DNA of 48,732 nucleotides from Anaerolineae bacterium (GTDB taxonomy: Bacteria > Chloroflexota > Anaerolineae > Anaerolineales > UBA11579): positions 1-48,732 of the forward strand of contig SCUK01000058.1 in assembly GCA_004297445.1 (NCBI GenBank), written 5' to 3'. Shown one piece after another: positions 6,534 to 14,584 of this stretch (the stretch's first letter is position 1; every line of letters begins with the position of its first letter). The translations under genes and the position numbers were made by a program. Below the pieces are notes generated by a model. It did no database searches, was not told the origin of the DNA, and worked only from the letters and a program-made list of their open reading frames with translations.

Positions 6534-9071
6534 TTAATTCATGAACTCGTTCAGGGGAATGTAGTCTTTGACATACTCCGGTACAACCTTCACCCAATCC
6601 ATTTCTTTCTGGCAGGCTCTAAGTCGTTTGAAGTCCTGATAACCGAAACCAGGGTAGGTGCTTAAATCCTGAAACGTACCGCCGTCAATGATGGCGCGGA
6701 AGTGGTCATCGGTGACGTACACTTTCAGGTAATCGCGGATAAGGGGCACGCACTCGCTTTGCGGCTTCTTGATGGCGATGAATTTACTGACTTCTTCGTC
6801 CAGCTTGTTCTCGCGCGTGGGGAAAGAATCAATCAGACCAAAGACGCGTTCCAGAAATTCGCGCCAGGTGATGCGCCGGTCCAGGTTTTCGCTCTTGCGG
6901 ATTTTTTCCAGATTCAGGAACAATTCCGGCTTGTCCTCGTAGCGTTCGCGCATGAGCCGGATGGCACGGTCCCATTGCTCCAAATCCACTGCCTTGCGAA
7001 CTTCAACGTCTTTCTGGATGGTTTCGCGGGCTTTTTCGAAAAGCTTGCGGTCTACCTTCATGCCTTCCGCACCAATGGGGGTTTCGCGAATGAAATTCAG
7101 ATTGTCAGGGTTGAAATTCTCATATTCAAGCGAGTCGATATCCACACCCGGGGGTTCGCCCGTGCCGCTGCCATGCAGCTGGGGAAGTTTAATGGCTTCA
7201 TCGTAGTTATATTTTTCTTCGAAGAACTCGAAGTTAGCAAAGAAGTCAAAGAACTTGAATCGCTCTTTTTTGGCGGTATGCACCTCCCCAACTTCATCAC
7301 GATACTCAAAAGTGAAGGTGCGAGTGCCACGGCCTTTCATCTGTACAAAGTCAGTGGGCGAGAAGACGGGGCGCAGGAGGGCAAGGTTGAGGATGTCTTC
7401 GCAGTCATAGCCAGTGGTCATCATGCCGACTGTGACGCAAACGCGGGTTTTGCTGGACTTGTAGCCAGGCAGAAAACGGGTGTGGCTGTTAAGGTTGTTG
7501 TTAGCGAAGTTAATTGTCATCTGTTGCGCGCCGTCCACGTTTGATGTAACCTGAACGGCGAAGTCCGAATTGTATTTGTCCGGCCAGTATTTGTAGGCCA
7601 GTTCGTTGAGCATCTGGGTGATTTTGGTGGCATGTACCTGACTGACGCAGAACACAATCGTTTTGCCGATTTCCCCACTCAAAGGGTCGCGCAAGGCGTT
7701 CTCCAAAATCGTCTGGCAGAACACGCGATTGGTTTTGTCCGAAAAGAATTTCCGCTCGAAATCTCTCTGATAGAAGGTTTCTTCGGCCTCCTCGCCATTT
7801 TCATCCGTCACGGACACCACATAGCCTTTTTCAGATAGCAGTTCGGTGGTGATATCGGTGCGGGCATCCACGGCAATCGGGTTAATGAGGTACTTCTCAT
7901 TCACGCCTTCCAGCAAACTATAGCGGAATGTGGGTTCGCCGTTTTCACAGCCAAAGGTGGTGTAGGTGTCCAAGAGTTGGCGGCGTTCCCAGGCGCGCGG
8001 GTCCTGCACGGACAGCGTGCCGGGGTTGATGTGTTTCAGATAATCGCGCGGGGTGGCGGTGAGGCCAAGTTTGTAGCCTACGAAATACTCAAAAACCGCG
8101 CGGGCGTTCCCGCCAATCGAGCGATGCGCTTCATCTGAAATCAACAAGTCAAAATCGGTGGGCGAAAACAGTTTCTTGTACTTGTTCTGTGAAGAGAGGC
8201 TTTGTACAGTGGTGATGACGATTTCCGCTTTTTTCCAGTCGTCGCGATTTCTCTTGTAGATGACAGAGGTGTAATCCTTGCTAAGGTAACGGACAAAGTT
8301 TTTGTACGCCTGCTCTTCCAGTTCAAGGCGATCAACCAGAAACAGGATACGTTTCGCATTGCCGGTTTGAAGGAATAACTTTATGACGGCGGCGGAGATG
8401 AGAGTCTTTCCCGTTCCGGTAGCCATTTCAAACAGGTAACGGTCTTTGCCCTCTGCCGCCGAATTTTGAAGATGATGGATGGCGCGCACCTGATAGGGGC
8501 GCAGAATACGCAGCCCCTCATCATCGATGAACTTGTCGCGGGTGGCTTCATTGCTGAAACGCGGGTCCTCTTTGTAGTGCGGGTTTTGGGAGAGGGCGAT
8601 GTAATCTTTTTCTACTGCTTCATCGGCCAGCCGCTTGTTGTCGGGCTTGAATTCCTGACGATGCAATAGCGATTCCTGGGTGGGGAATTCGGTAATCACT
8701 TCGGGGTTGCCGCGTTCCAAATCCCAGAAATAATGCAGGTTGCCATTGGACAGGATAACGAAGCGGACGTTAGCATTTTGAGCATAGCGGCGCGCCTGCT
8801 CTTTGCCAACCAGCGGACTCAACTCTTCGCGCTTGGCTTCCAGAGTAACCAATGGAAACCCGCGGTCATCCATGAGCAGGAAATCCATCGAGCCTTTCTT
8901 GGTCTTCTCGAAGTCCTCGCCAAAGGCATCAACATCTTTTTGGGTAATCTTGGTGTCCTGTTCAAGTTGGATGTTGGCCGGACCAGCGGCAGAATCAAAA
9001 AAACGCCAGCCGGACTGCTCGAGAAGGCGGTTAATTTTTACTCTGGCTTTGGCTTCTTTCCCGTTTGACAT
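6534..9071 (-). CDS. hsdR: Type I restriction enzyme R subunit (nuclease-translocase)
   Basis: The 845-residue protein has an N-terminal PD-(D/E)XK nuclease core (MDFLLMDDRGFPLVTLEAKR, about residues 61-80), then a superfamily 2 translocase with Walker A MATGTGKT (about 215-222), DEAH box SDEAHRS (about 310) and a motif VI-like QMKGRGTR. The C-terminal part (FLERVFGLIDSFPTREN onward) resembles the EcoEI-type C-terminal domain. It cuts unmethylated DNA after ATP-driven translocation with the M-S fusion encoded next. The length is somewhat shorter than EcoKI HsdR and fits the EcoEI-like group. The start at 9069-9071 has an AGGGAGGG ribosome binding site and lies just below a good promoter. Confidence 0.92.
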   Translation of the reverse strand: MSNGKEAKARVKINRLLEQSGWRFFDSAAGPANIQLEQDTKITQKDVDAFGEDFEKTKKGSMDFLLMDDRGFPLVTLEAKREELSPLVGKEQARRYAQNANVRFVILSNGNLHYFWDLERGNPEVITEFPTQESLLHRQEFKPDNKRLADEAVEKDYIALSQNPHYKEDPRFSNEATRDKFIDDEGLRILRPYQVRAIHHLQNSAAEGKDRYLFEMATGTGKTLISAAVIKLFLQTGNAKRILFLVDRLELEEQAYKNFVRYLSKDYTSVIYKRNRDDWKKAEIVITTVQSLSSQNKYKKLFSPTDFDLLISDEAHRSIGGNARAVFEYFVGYKLGLTATPRDYLKHINPGTLSVQDPRAWERRQLLDTYTTFGCENGEPTFRYSLLEGVNEKYLINPIAVDARTDITTELLSEKGYVVSVTDENGEEAEETFYQRDFERKFFSDKTNRVFCQTILENALRDPLSGEIGKTIVFCVSQVHATKITQMLNELAYKYWPDKYNSDFAVQVTSNVDGAQQMTINFANNNLNSHTRFLPGYKSSKTRVCVTVGMMTTGYDCEDILNLALLRPVFSPTDFVQMKGRGTRTFTFEYRDEVGEVHTAKKERFKFFDFFANFEFFEEKYNYDEAIKLPQLHGSGTGEPPGVDIDSLEYENFNPDNLNFIRETPIGAEGMKVDRKLFEKARETIQKDVEVRKAVDLEQWDRAIRLMRERYEDKPELFLNLEKIRKSENLDRRITWREFLERVFGLIDSFPTRENKLDEEVSKFIAIKKPQSECVPLIRDYLKVYVTDDHFRAIIDGGTFQDLSTYPGFGYQDFKRLRACQKEMDWVKVVPEYVKDYIPLNEFMN

Positions 9072-9089
9072 ATCAACACCCTCCCTGTC

Positions 9090-9118
9090 ATTTTATGCGC
9101 TGCAAGGAATTCTGTCCA
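9090..9118 (-). promoter_or_regulatory. Promoter of the hsdR operon
   Basis: On the minus strand a -35 TGGACA (9118-9113) and a -10 TAAAAT (9095-9090) are separated by exactly 17 nt. The transcript would start near 9083, leaving a very short leader that includes the AGGGAGGG ribosome binding site. Confidence 0.6.
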
Positions 9119-9218
9119 TCCAAACCCCTTAATATTCGCTTTCGCCGGTGTCATCCCCTATGAGGGCGGGTCAGGAGGCGGTAACAATCAGCAATCAGCA
9201 ATCTACAATCCAAACTCG

Positions 9219-9240
9219 TCTCGGCTGAAGCCTCGACTCC
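9219..9240 (+). repeat. 22-bp arm of a dispersed repeat
   Basis: TCTCGGCTGAAGCCTCGACT plus CC differs from the right arm of the inverted repeat at 24178-24199 at only 2 positions and shares the ACTCGTC stretch that precedes it. It lies in the gap between the RM operon and the acyl-CoA dehydrogenase. Confidence 0.5.
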
Positions 9241-9296
9241 GGGCGGTGACCTGGGCGGGGGTTTGTCCAATGCCCGTGCGCTATCCGGCTCGCGGG

Positions 9297-9302
9297 TATA
9301 AT
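9297..9302 (+). promoter_or_regulatory. -10 box upstream of the acyl-CoA dehydrogenase
   Basis: A perfect TATAAT lies 34 nt before the chosen start codon at 9337. No convincing -35 hexamer was found at 16-18 nt. Transcription from here would give a leader of about 28 nt with an AAGAGG ribosome binding site. Confidence 0.5.
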
Positions 9303-9336
9303 GCTGCGTGAAATCCCTCACGATAAAGAGGCAAAC

Positions 9337-10551
9337 ATGGACTTTACGCTTTCGCAGGAACACAACATGGCGGTGGAGATGGTGCGCAACTTCACCCATA
9401 AAGAGGTGATACCCACCATCCGCGAATGGGACCGCAAACAGGAAATGGCCCCCCACATCCTGCCGCGCATGGCGGAACTGGGCATCCTGGGCATCAACAT
9501 CCCGGTGCGCTACGGCGGCCAGGGCTTTGACTACATCACGCTGGGCCTGGTGTGCGAGGAACTGGAATACGCCGACACCACCCTGCGCGTGGTGATGTCT
9601 GTGCATATGGGGCTGAACAGCATGGCGGTTTTGCAATGGGGCACGGAAGACCAGAAACAGCGCTTCCTCGTCCCGCAGGCCAAAGGCGAAAAATACGCCT
9701 GCTTCGGCCTCACCGAACCCGGCGCGGGGTCGGACGTGGCCGGGATGACCAGCACCGCCATCAAGAAAGGCGACCACTACGTATTGAACGGCGAGAAGAT
9801 GTGGATCTCGCTGGCGAGCAAGGCGCACCACGCACTGGTGGTGGCGCGCACAAACCTCAACGCCGCCGACCCGCACGACGGGCTTTCGGCGTTCCTCGTG
9901 GAACTGGACAGCAAGGGCGTGACCACCGGCGACATCCACGGCAAGATGGGCGTGCGCGCCGGCTCCACCGGCTGGCTGGCATTTCAGGACGTGAAGGTGC
10001 CGGCGGAAAATCTGCTGGGGGAGGAGGGCGAAGGCTTCAAAATCGCCATGTCCTGCCTCGATAACGGCCGCTACACCGTGGGTTCCGGGGCCACCGGCCT
10101 CATCCGTGCCAGCCTGGATGCCAGCGTGAAATACGCCAACGACCGCAAGGCGTTTGGCCGCGAAATCGGCAAGTTCCAACTGGTGCAGCAGAAAATCGCC
10201 TACATGGTGCAATCCTACGAGATGGCGCGCCTGCTGTATATGAAATCCGGCTGGATGAAGAATCAGGGCCTGCGCAACACCCGCGAAACTTCGCTGGCCA
10301 AGTGGTTCGCCACCGATGCCTCGTTTGACGCTGCCGCCGAAGCCATTCAGGTGCACGGCGCGTACGGCTTCAGCGATGAGTACGATGTGGAACGCTACCT
10401 GCGCAATTCCAAGGGCGCGGTGATTTACGAAGGCACCAGCGAGATTCACCAGTTGATGCAGGCGAGCTACGCGCTGGGCTACCGCACAGACGGCGACCTG
10501 CGCTGCGAACTGCCCGCGTACGACGAAGAATATTGGCAGGCGGATAGTTAG
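9337..10551 (+). CDS. Acyl-CoA dehydrogenase
   Basis: The 404-residue protein starts at ATG 9337 (AAGAGG just upstream); the in-frame ATG at 9301 lies inside the -10 box and is rejected. The family motifs are in order: helical N-terminal domain, FAD/substrate segment CFGLTEPGAGSDVAGM (about residues 123-138), WISLASKAHHALVVART, the beta domain, then the C-terminal helical domain with RKAFGREIGKFQLVQQKIA and VHGAYGFSDEYDVERYLRN. The YEGTSEIHQ motif carries the usual catalytic Glu of short/medium-chain enzymes. It oxidises an acyl-CoA to the enoyl-CoA and passes electrons to the ETF encoded downstream. Chain-length preference cannot be told; a butyryl- or glutaryl-type substrate is possible. 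Confidence 0.92.
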   Translation: MDFTLSQEHNMAVEMVRNFTHKEVIPTIREWDRKQEMAPHILPRMAELGILGINIPVRYGGQGFDYITLGLVCEELEYADTTLRVVMSVHMGLNSMAVLQWGTEDQKQRFLVPQAKGEKYACFGLTEPGAGSDVAGMTSTAIKKGDHYVLNGEKMWISLASKAHHALVVARTNLNAADPHDGLSAFLVELDSKGVTTGDIHGKMGVRAGSTGWLAFQDVKVPAENLLGEEGEGFKIAMSCLDNGRYTVGSGATGLIRASLDASVKYANDRKAFGREIGKFQLVQQKIAYMVQSYEMARLLYMKSGWMKNQGLRNTRETSLAKWFATDASFDAAAEAIQVHGAYGFSDEYDVERYLRNSKGAVIYEGTSEIHQLMQASYALGYRTDGDLRCELPAYDEEYWQADS

Positions 10552-10565
10552 TCTTTGTATCTTTT

Positions 10566-10611
10566 GTAAGGGCGATGGGAGTTGCTTCGCAACTCATTGC
10601 GTCGCCCCTAC
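10566..10611. repeat. Imperfect hairpin repeat between acyl-CoA dehydrogenase and etfB
   Basis: The outer arms GTAAGGGCGA and TCGCCCCTAC match the palindrome at 1712-1739. The inner part is a tight hairpin, GAGTTGC-TTC-GCAACTC. It fills most of the 80-nt gap before etfB and could modulate read-through or mRNA stability. Confidence 0.6.
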
Positions 10612-10631
10612 CTTGTTCCAGGAGGACAACG

Positions 10632-11402
10632 TTGAAAATTGTCGTATGTGTCAAACAAGTGCCGGACACCGCCGCCAAAGTGGTGGTGGACGGCGGGGTG
10701 GTGAGCTGGGGCGATGCGCCGCTGGTCATCAACCCGTGGGATGAATACGCGGTGGAAGCCGCGCTGCAACTGGCGGAAAAATCCGGCGGCACCGTCACGG
10801 CCATCAGCCTGGGCGGCGAAGCGGCCAAAGAAGCCCTCAAACACGCATTGGCGATGGGCTGCAACGACGCCGTGCTGGTGAACGACCCGGCGCTGGCCGA
10901 CATCGACACGCAGGGTGCAGCCCGCGTGCTGGCCGCCGCCATCCAGAAGACCGGCGATGCAAGAATCGCCGTGTTCGGCAAGCAGGCGATTGACGGCGAC
11001 AGCGGCGTGACGGCGGCCCAGACCGCGCGTGCCCTCGGCTGGCCGGCCCTCACGCTGGCCGCCAGCGTCTCACTGGACGGCGACACATTGAAAGTCGAGC
11101 GCGCCATGGAAGAAGGCCGCCAGAAGGCCGAAGCCCCGCTGCCCGCGGTGTTGAGCATCGTCAAAGACTTTGGCGAGCCACGCTACCCGTCGTTCATGGG
11201 CATCCGCAAGGCGGCCAAGGCCGAAATCCCCGCCTGGTCGCTGGCCGACCTGGGCGTGGCTGCGCCCGCCGCCGCCGTGACGTGGAAAGAGATTCTGAAC
11301 CCGCCGGCGCGCCAGGTGACCAACGAAATGATTACCGGCGCATCACCGGACGAAATCGCCGCCAAACTGGCCGACAAGATTATGGAAGAGAAGGTGCTGT
11401 GA
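10632..11402 (+). CDS. etfB: Electron transfer flavoprotein, beta subunit
   Basis: The 256-residue protein starts at TTG 10632, chosen because AGGAGG lies about 7 nt upstream and the N-terminus then reads MKIVVCVKQVPDTAAKV, the family start. Further hallmarks are INPWDEYAVEAALQL, the FGKQAIDGDSGVTAAQTA segment (AMP/FAD-proximal) and EEGRQKAEAPLPAVLSI. EtfB binds AMP structurally and forms the heterodimer with EtfA that accepts electrons from acyl-CoA dehydrogenases. Its stop overlaps the etfA start by one base (TGATG), implying coupled translation. Confidence 0.95.
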   Translation: MKIVVCVKQVPDTAAKVVVDGGVVSWGDAPLVINPWDEYAVEAALQLAEKSGGTVTAISLGGEAAKEALKHALAMGCNDAVLVNDPALADIDTQGAARVLAAAIQKTGDARIAVFGKQAIDGDSGVTAAQTARALGWPALTLAASVSLDGDTLKVERAMEEGRQKAEAPLPAVLSIVKDFGEPRYPSFMGIRKAAKAEIPAWSLADLGVAAPAAAVTWKEILNPPARQVTNEMITGASPDEIAAKLADKIMEEKVL

Positions 11403-12442
11403 TGGCGAATACCGTCTGGGCGTATATTGACCAATTCAAAGGCGTCGCCACACCCGCCTCCTGGGAAGCGGTGGCGGTGGCGCGCAAACTGGCTGACCAG
11501 CTGGGCAGCGGCGTGACGGCCGTTATCCTCGGCAGCGGCGTGGAAGCGCTGGCGGCCACCGCCTTCCACCACGGCGCGGATGAAGCGCTTGTGGCCGATG
11601 ACCCCGCGCTGGCCGATTTCCGCGGCGGCGCGTATGCCGCCACGCTGGCGGCGGCGGCCAAATCCGGCTCTCCCGTCATCATCCTGTTCCCGACCAACAG
11701 CCGTGGCCGCGAAGTGGCGGGTATGGCGGCGATTGACCTGAACAGCGGCGTCATCCCGGATGTCACTGACATCGCCCTCGAAGGCGATCAGGTCGTCGCC
11801 ACCCGGCCGGTGTATGCCGGCAAACTGCTGGCGAAGGTGGCCTGCACGGCGCGGCCGCAACTCATCACCCTGCGCGTGCGCGCCTTCGGCAAACCCGCAG
11901 TGGACGCCGGACGCACCGGCACGGTGACCAAAATCGCCGCGGTGGCCGATGGCGACAAGGTCAAAGTCACCGGCTACGCCGAATCTGAAGGCCGCTTGAG
12001 CCTGACGGATGCGGGCGTCATCGTCTCCGGCGGGCGCGGCACCAGCAACAACGCCGCCCTGCAACCCCCGGCGGACATCACCGACGAAAAGCAGAAGGAA
12101 ATCTGGCGCGCCCAGCAGGGCTTCAAGCTCATCGGCGAACTGGCCGAAACATTGGGCGCGGCGGTCGGCGCCTCGCGCGCCGCGGTGGATGCGGGTTACA
12201 TCCCGTATTCTCACCAGGTGGGGCAGACGGGCAAAGTGGTCTCGCCGGACCTGTACATCGCCTGCGGCATTTCGGGGGCCATCCAGCACCAGGCCGGCAT
12301 GCGCTCCAGCAAGGTCATCGTTGCCATCAACAAGGACGCCGAAGCCCCGATCTTCAAACTGGCGCGCTACGGCGTGGTCGGTGACCTGCATGACATCGTC
12401 CCCGCGCTGACCAAAGTGATGAAGGAACGGCTGGGGAAGTAG
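11402..12442 (+). CDS. etfA: Electron transfer flavoprotein, alpha subunit
   Basis: The 346-residue protein begins at ATG 11402, overlapping the etfB stop. The N-terminal Rossmann-like domain ([19 protein letters not shown]) is followed by the FAD-binding C-terminal domain: [26 protein letters not shown] and [20 protein letters not shown], which contact the flavin. It completes an acyl-CoA dehydrogenase-etfB-etfA unit. ETF would deliver electrons to an ETF-quinone oxidoreductase encoded elsewhere. No bifurcation-type signature was checked. Confidence 0.95.
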   Translation: MANTVWAYIDQFKGVATPASWEAVAVARKLADQLGSGVTAVILGSGVEALAATAFHHGADEALVADDPALADFRGGAYAATLAAAAKSGSPVIILFPTNSRGREVAGMAAIDLNSGVIPDVTDIALEGDQVVATRPVYAGKLLAKVACTARPQLITLRVRAFGKPAVDAGRTGTVTKIAAVADGDKVKVTGYAESEGRLSLTDAGVIVSGGRGTSNNAALQPPADITDEKQKEIWRAQQGFKLIGELAETLGAAVGASRAAVDAGYIPYSHQVGQTGKVVSPDLYIACGISGAIQHQAGMRSSKVIVAINKDAEAPIFKLARYGVVGDLHDIVPALTKVMKERLGK

Positions 12443-12476
12443 CAAAGCGGTAAGTGGTAATTTGGAGAGAACCTGA

Positions 12477-12507
12477 TGTGCGCGACCTATTTTCTGGGTC
12501 GCGCACA
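12477..12507 (+). terminator. Hairpin after etfA
   Basis: An 11-bp stem (TGTGCGCGACC at 12477-12487 with GGTCGCGCACA at 12497-12507) has a 9-nt loop and lies 35 nt after the etfA stop. No long T-tract follows, so termination may be weak or Rho-assisted. The rest of 12508-12693 is AT-rich and holds only an 8-bp hairpin (12624-12661). Confidence 0.5.
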
Positions 12508-12693
12508 CTATCTGTGTCGACTATTGAAGTAGTGCTTGCCATAACTAGAAATCATATAGGGGATTTTTCGTTCACAGAACCTATATACTCTACAGAAGTT
12601 ACCAGCTATACATAGATTTTGACCTGCTCAATACACTTTCATCTGAGTATGAGTTGAGCAGTTCTTCAACAAAATTATTGATTTCTTAGGGTT

Positions 12694-13143
12694 CTATATT
12701 GTCGGTTTGCAGGGGTTAGGATTTCTCAATAGATGGTTATGAGTCGCGTTTTGATAAATACTTCCTCTTGGCTGATTTATGAGTTGGGCATTCCGAAAAT
12801 CAGTGTGTAAGTCCTGGTCGTGGCTACACAATACCCTTGCGCCACTTACTATGGCTAATGCAAGGATGTGAGGGTCATCTGAGACATAACCACCAGCATT
12901 CTCAAGTCTAGATTGTTCTCGGATAATTGAATCGTCGCGATACTTCATGACCTTCCCCATTTGCTCTAATCTAAGCAAGTATCTCCTAACATTATTGTTT
13001 CCAGTTAATTCTTCTGTAAGATGGCCACCAATTGCCAAACTTCCATGGCGGCCTTCGACCCAATTCATAAGTGGACGAAAGTCATTTGTTGGGGAACCAC
13101 AAAGGCACATATGTGAAAGATGGACATCAATAATGACGCACAT
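12694..13143 (-). CDS. PIN-like nuclease partner of the AAA ATPase
   Basis: The 149-residue protein opens with MCVIIDVHLSHMC (first acidic residue after a beta strand) and has YVSDDPHILALAIVSGARVLCSHDQDL (about residues 86-112), the PIN-domain pattern D...A...a..l.s.D.dL. Glu residues in LTEEL could complete the acidic metal site. PIN domains are Mg2+-dependent RNases common in toxins. The start codon directly abuts the stop of the upstream ATPase gene, so both belong to one operon. No VapB-type antitoxin is present. Base composition is far more AT-rich than that of the flanking genes, suggesting transfer. The domain call rests on motif reading only. Confidence 0.6.
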   Translation of the reverse strand: MCVIIDVHLSHMCLCGSPTNDFRPLMNWVEGRHGSLAIGGHLTEELTGNNNVRRYLLRLEQMGKVMKYRDDSIIREQSRLENAGGYVSDDPHILALAIVSGARVLCSHDQDLHTDFRNAQLINQPRGSIYQNATHNHLLRNPNPCKPTI

Positions 13144-14469
13144 TCACATTCCTAAGATACGCTTCTCTTCATCCAAAAAGAATTGCCGATACCCTTCTGG
13201 AGCACCATGAATATTACCCATTTCATCGACAGTAATTTCGTGTATTTTTACTCCTGCGGCAAGTCTTTCAAAGTAGAGTATCAGGACATCTTCCGGTTTT
13301 ATACCTTGACCTTGCCTTACAAGTGTCCGCATTCGGTCAATTATGTAATCGCTGTGGGTTTCGATCACAATGTTCTTATTTTGGCGGGCTGCAATAAGTG
13401 CCAGCACATCTGCCAACTCGGCCTGTGCTTTCGGATGAAGATGAACCTCCGGTTGCTGTAATAAGATAGTGGAATCCTCTTTTTCCAAGAGGGAGTCAAC
13501 GATAATAGGAAGAACTTGACTGATTCCATATCCAACATCTACCAAATTGTATTTTGGAGAAAAGATCTGTACACTTATTTGAAACGGATCACTTTCTTTT
13601 CCGCCCATCCGTTTTATGTCCAGGTTCTTAAAGAGACCTGATGCGTTTCCATAGGCTTCAATAACACTCTGCATTGAATTCCAGACTTTCGTATCCGACT
13701 CGCGAGTACGAGCTAGAATCATTGGAACATGTGCACCGCTTGGTTCAGGTGTATCTTTCAGTGGATCGTAAGTCCTTTGGGGTTTTGTCCTAACAGGCGC
13801 AAACGCGTAAGGTCTTTGGCCAAAACTTTCAAGACCCCAAAAAGACAATTCGGATAGCTCTTCAATATCCTTGTCAGAAATTGAATTCACTGGAATTTTA
13901 TTCCTTCTTTCATTCTTGTTTCTCAAGCTAAACAATTCAAATTGGAGAATTCGCAATAGGGAAAAAGGGTCTTTGAAAAAACTCAATGAACGCGGAAAGT
14001 CAATTTCTAGTCCTTGAACTACTCCAGATGGCGCCTTCAGGTCCAATTTACTGATTTTGGAATCGTCAAATGTTAATGAGAGTGAGTATTCACCGAAACT
14101 ATATTCCCATTTCCACAGCCCCGGTTGAGATCCTCTTGCAACAAATGTGGCAAAGACCCCAATCTCAGAGTTGTTTTTCTTGCCAGGTCCCCTTTTCAAT
14201 GTGGACTTTAGGCCGATACGAAAAGACTTGGCTCTTCCAGCCTTACCACCAAAGTAAGTAGCAATTTGATCGAAGGAACCTAGCTGGAAGGGTTCCTCGT
14301 TAAAGTCGGGTGAGGAAATCCCATTACTAATATCCCACGCTAATCTGATAAGTGCCAAAAAAGTAGATTTCCCTGAGCTATTTTCACCAACCAGAAAAGT
14401 GATAGGCCTGATTTGGTGACAAATCGGCTCACGGAAACATCTTACGTTCTCAGCATAGACTTGAAACAT
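13144..14469 (-). CDS. AAA family ATPase (OLD/AAA_15-like, ABC-type signature region)
   Basis: The 441-residue protein begins MFQVYAENVRCFREP and has Walker A VGENSSGKSTF (about residues 27-37), a Walker B/D-loop region STILLQQPEVHLHPKAQAELADVL, and a switch His in NIVIETHSDYIIDRM. This is the layout of SMC/ABC-like ATPases found in OLD, PARIS AriA, Septu PtuA and retron ATPases. In the Walker B region the second acidic residue is replaced in part by Gln (LLQQPE), as in many of these proteins. The C-terminus reads GNIHGAPEGYRQFFLDEE, a conserved tail seen on such ATPases. No TOPRIM domain follows; the PIN-like protein encoded next probably supplies the nuclease. The gene is AT-rich relative to the neighbourhood. 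Confidence 0.8.
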   Translation of the reverse strand: MFQVYAENVRCFREPICHQIRPITFLVGENSSGKSTFLALIRLAWDISNGISSPDFNEEPFQLGSFDQIATYFGGKAGRAKSFRIGLKSTLKRGPGKKNNSEIGVFATFVARGSQPGLWKWEYSFGEYSLSLTFDDSKISKLDLKAPSGVVQGLEIDFPRSLSFFKDPFSLLRILQFELFSLRNKNERRNKIPVNSISDKDIEELSELSFWGLESFGQRPYAFAPVRTKPQRTYDPLKDTPEPSGAHVPMILARTRESDTKVWNSMQSVIEAYGNASGLFKNLDIKRMGGKESDPFQISVQIFSPKYNLVDVGYGISQVLPIIVDSLLEKEDSTILLQQPEVHLHPKAQAELADVLALIAARQNKNIVIETHSDYIIDRMRTLVRQGQGIKPEDVLILYFERLAAGVKIHEITVDEMGNIHGAPEGYRQFFLDEEKRILGM

Positions 14470-14495
14470 GCATCTCTCCTGAACAATCTGATGAC

Positions 14496-14501
14496 ATTAT
14501 A
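14496..14501 (-). promoter_or_regulatory. -10 box of the AAA-PIN operon
   Basis: On the minus strand TATAAT (preceded by TG) lies 27 nt before the ATPase start codon, and a GGAGAG ribosome binding site lies between. No clear -35 was found. Confidence 0.45.
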
Positions 14502-14572
14502 CAGTGTAGAAATCTAGGGTGAGGAGATAAATGCAGTTCACTTACAGCCCAAGTCATATCAACTTGCTAGAT

Positions 14573-14578
14573 TACAAT
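14573..14578 (+). promoter_or_regulatory. -10-like box 6 nt before a start codon (leaderless candidate)
   Basis: TACAAT ends 6 nt before ATG 14585. The same geometry occurs before 16290, 24309 and 32805 (TAGAAT, TATAAT, TATCCT), so the transcript may begin at or next to the start codon. Confidence 0.35.
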
Positions 14579-14584
14579 CGCCGC

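Noticed and set aside
9151..10449. 432-codon frame on the minus strand over the acyl-CoA dehydrogenase
   Set aside because: The plus strand carries all acyl-CoA dehydrogenase motifs; the reverse frame is His/Ala-rich without recognisable features.
11183..12508. 441-codon minus-strand frame over etfB/etfA
   Set aside because: Same reason: complementary shadow of strongly coding, GC-rich etf genes.
12624..12661. Hairpin CTGCTCAA / TTGAGCAG as terminator of the PIN gene
   Set aside because: Only 8 bp with a 22-nt loop and no U-tract on the minus strand, so it is not listed as a terminator.
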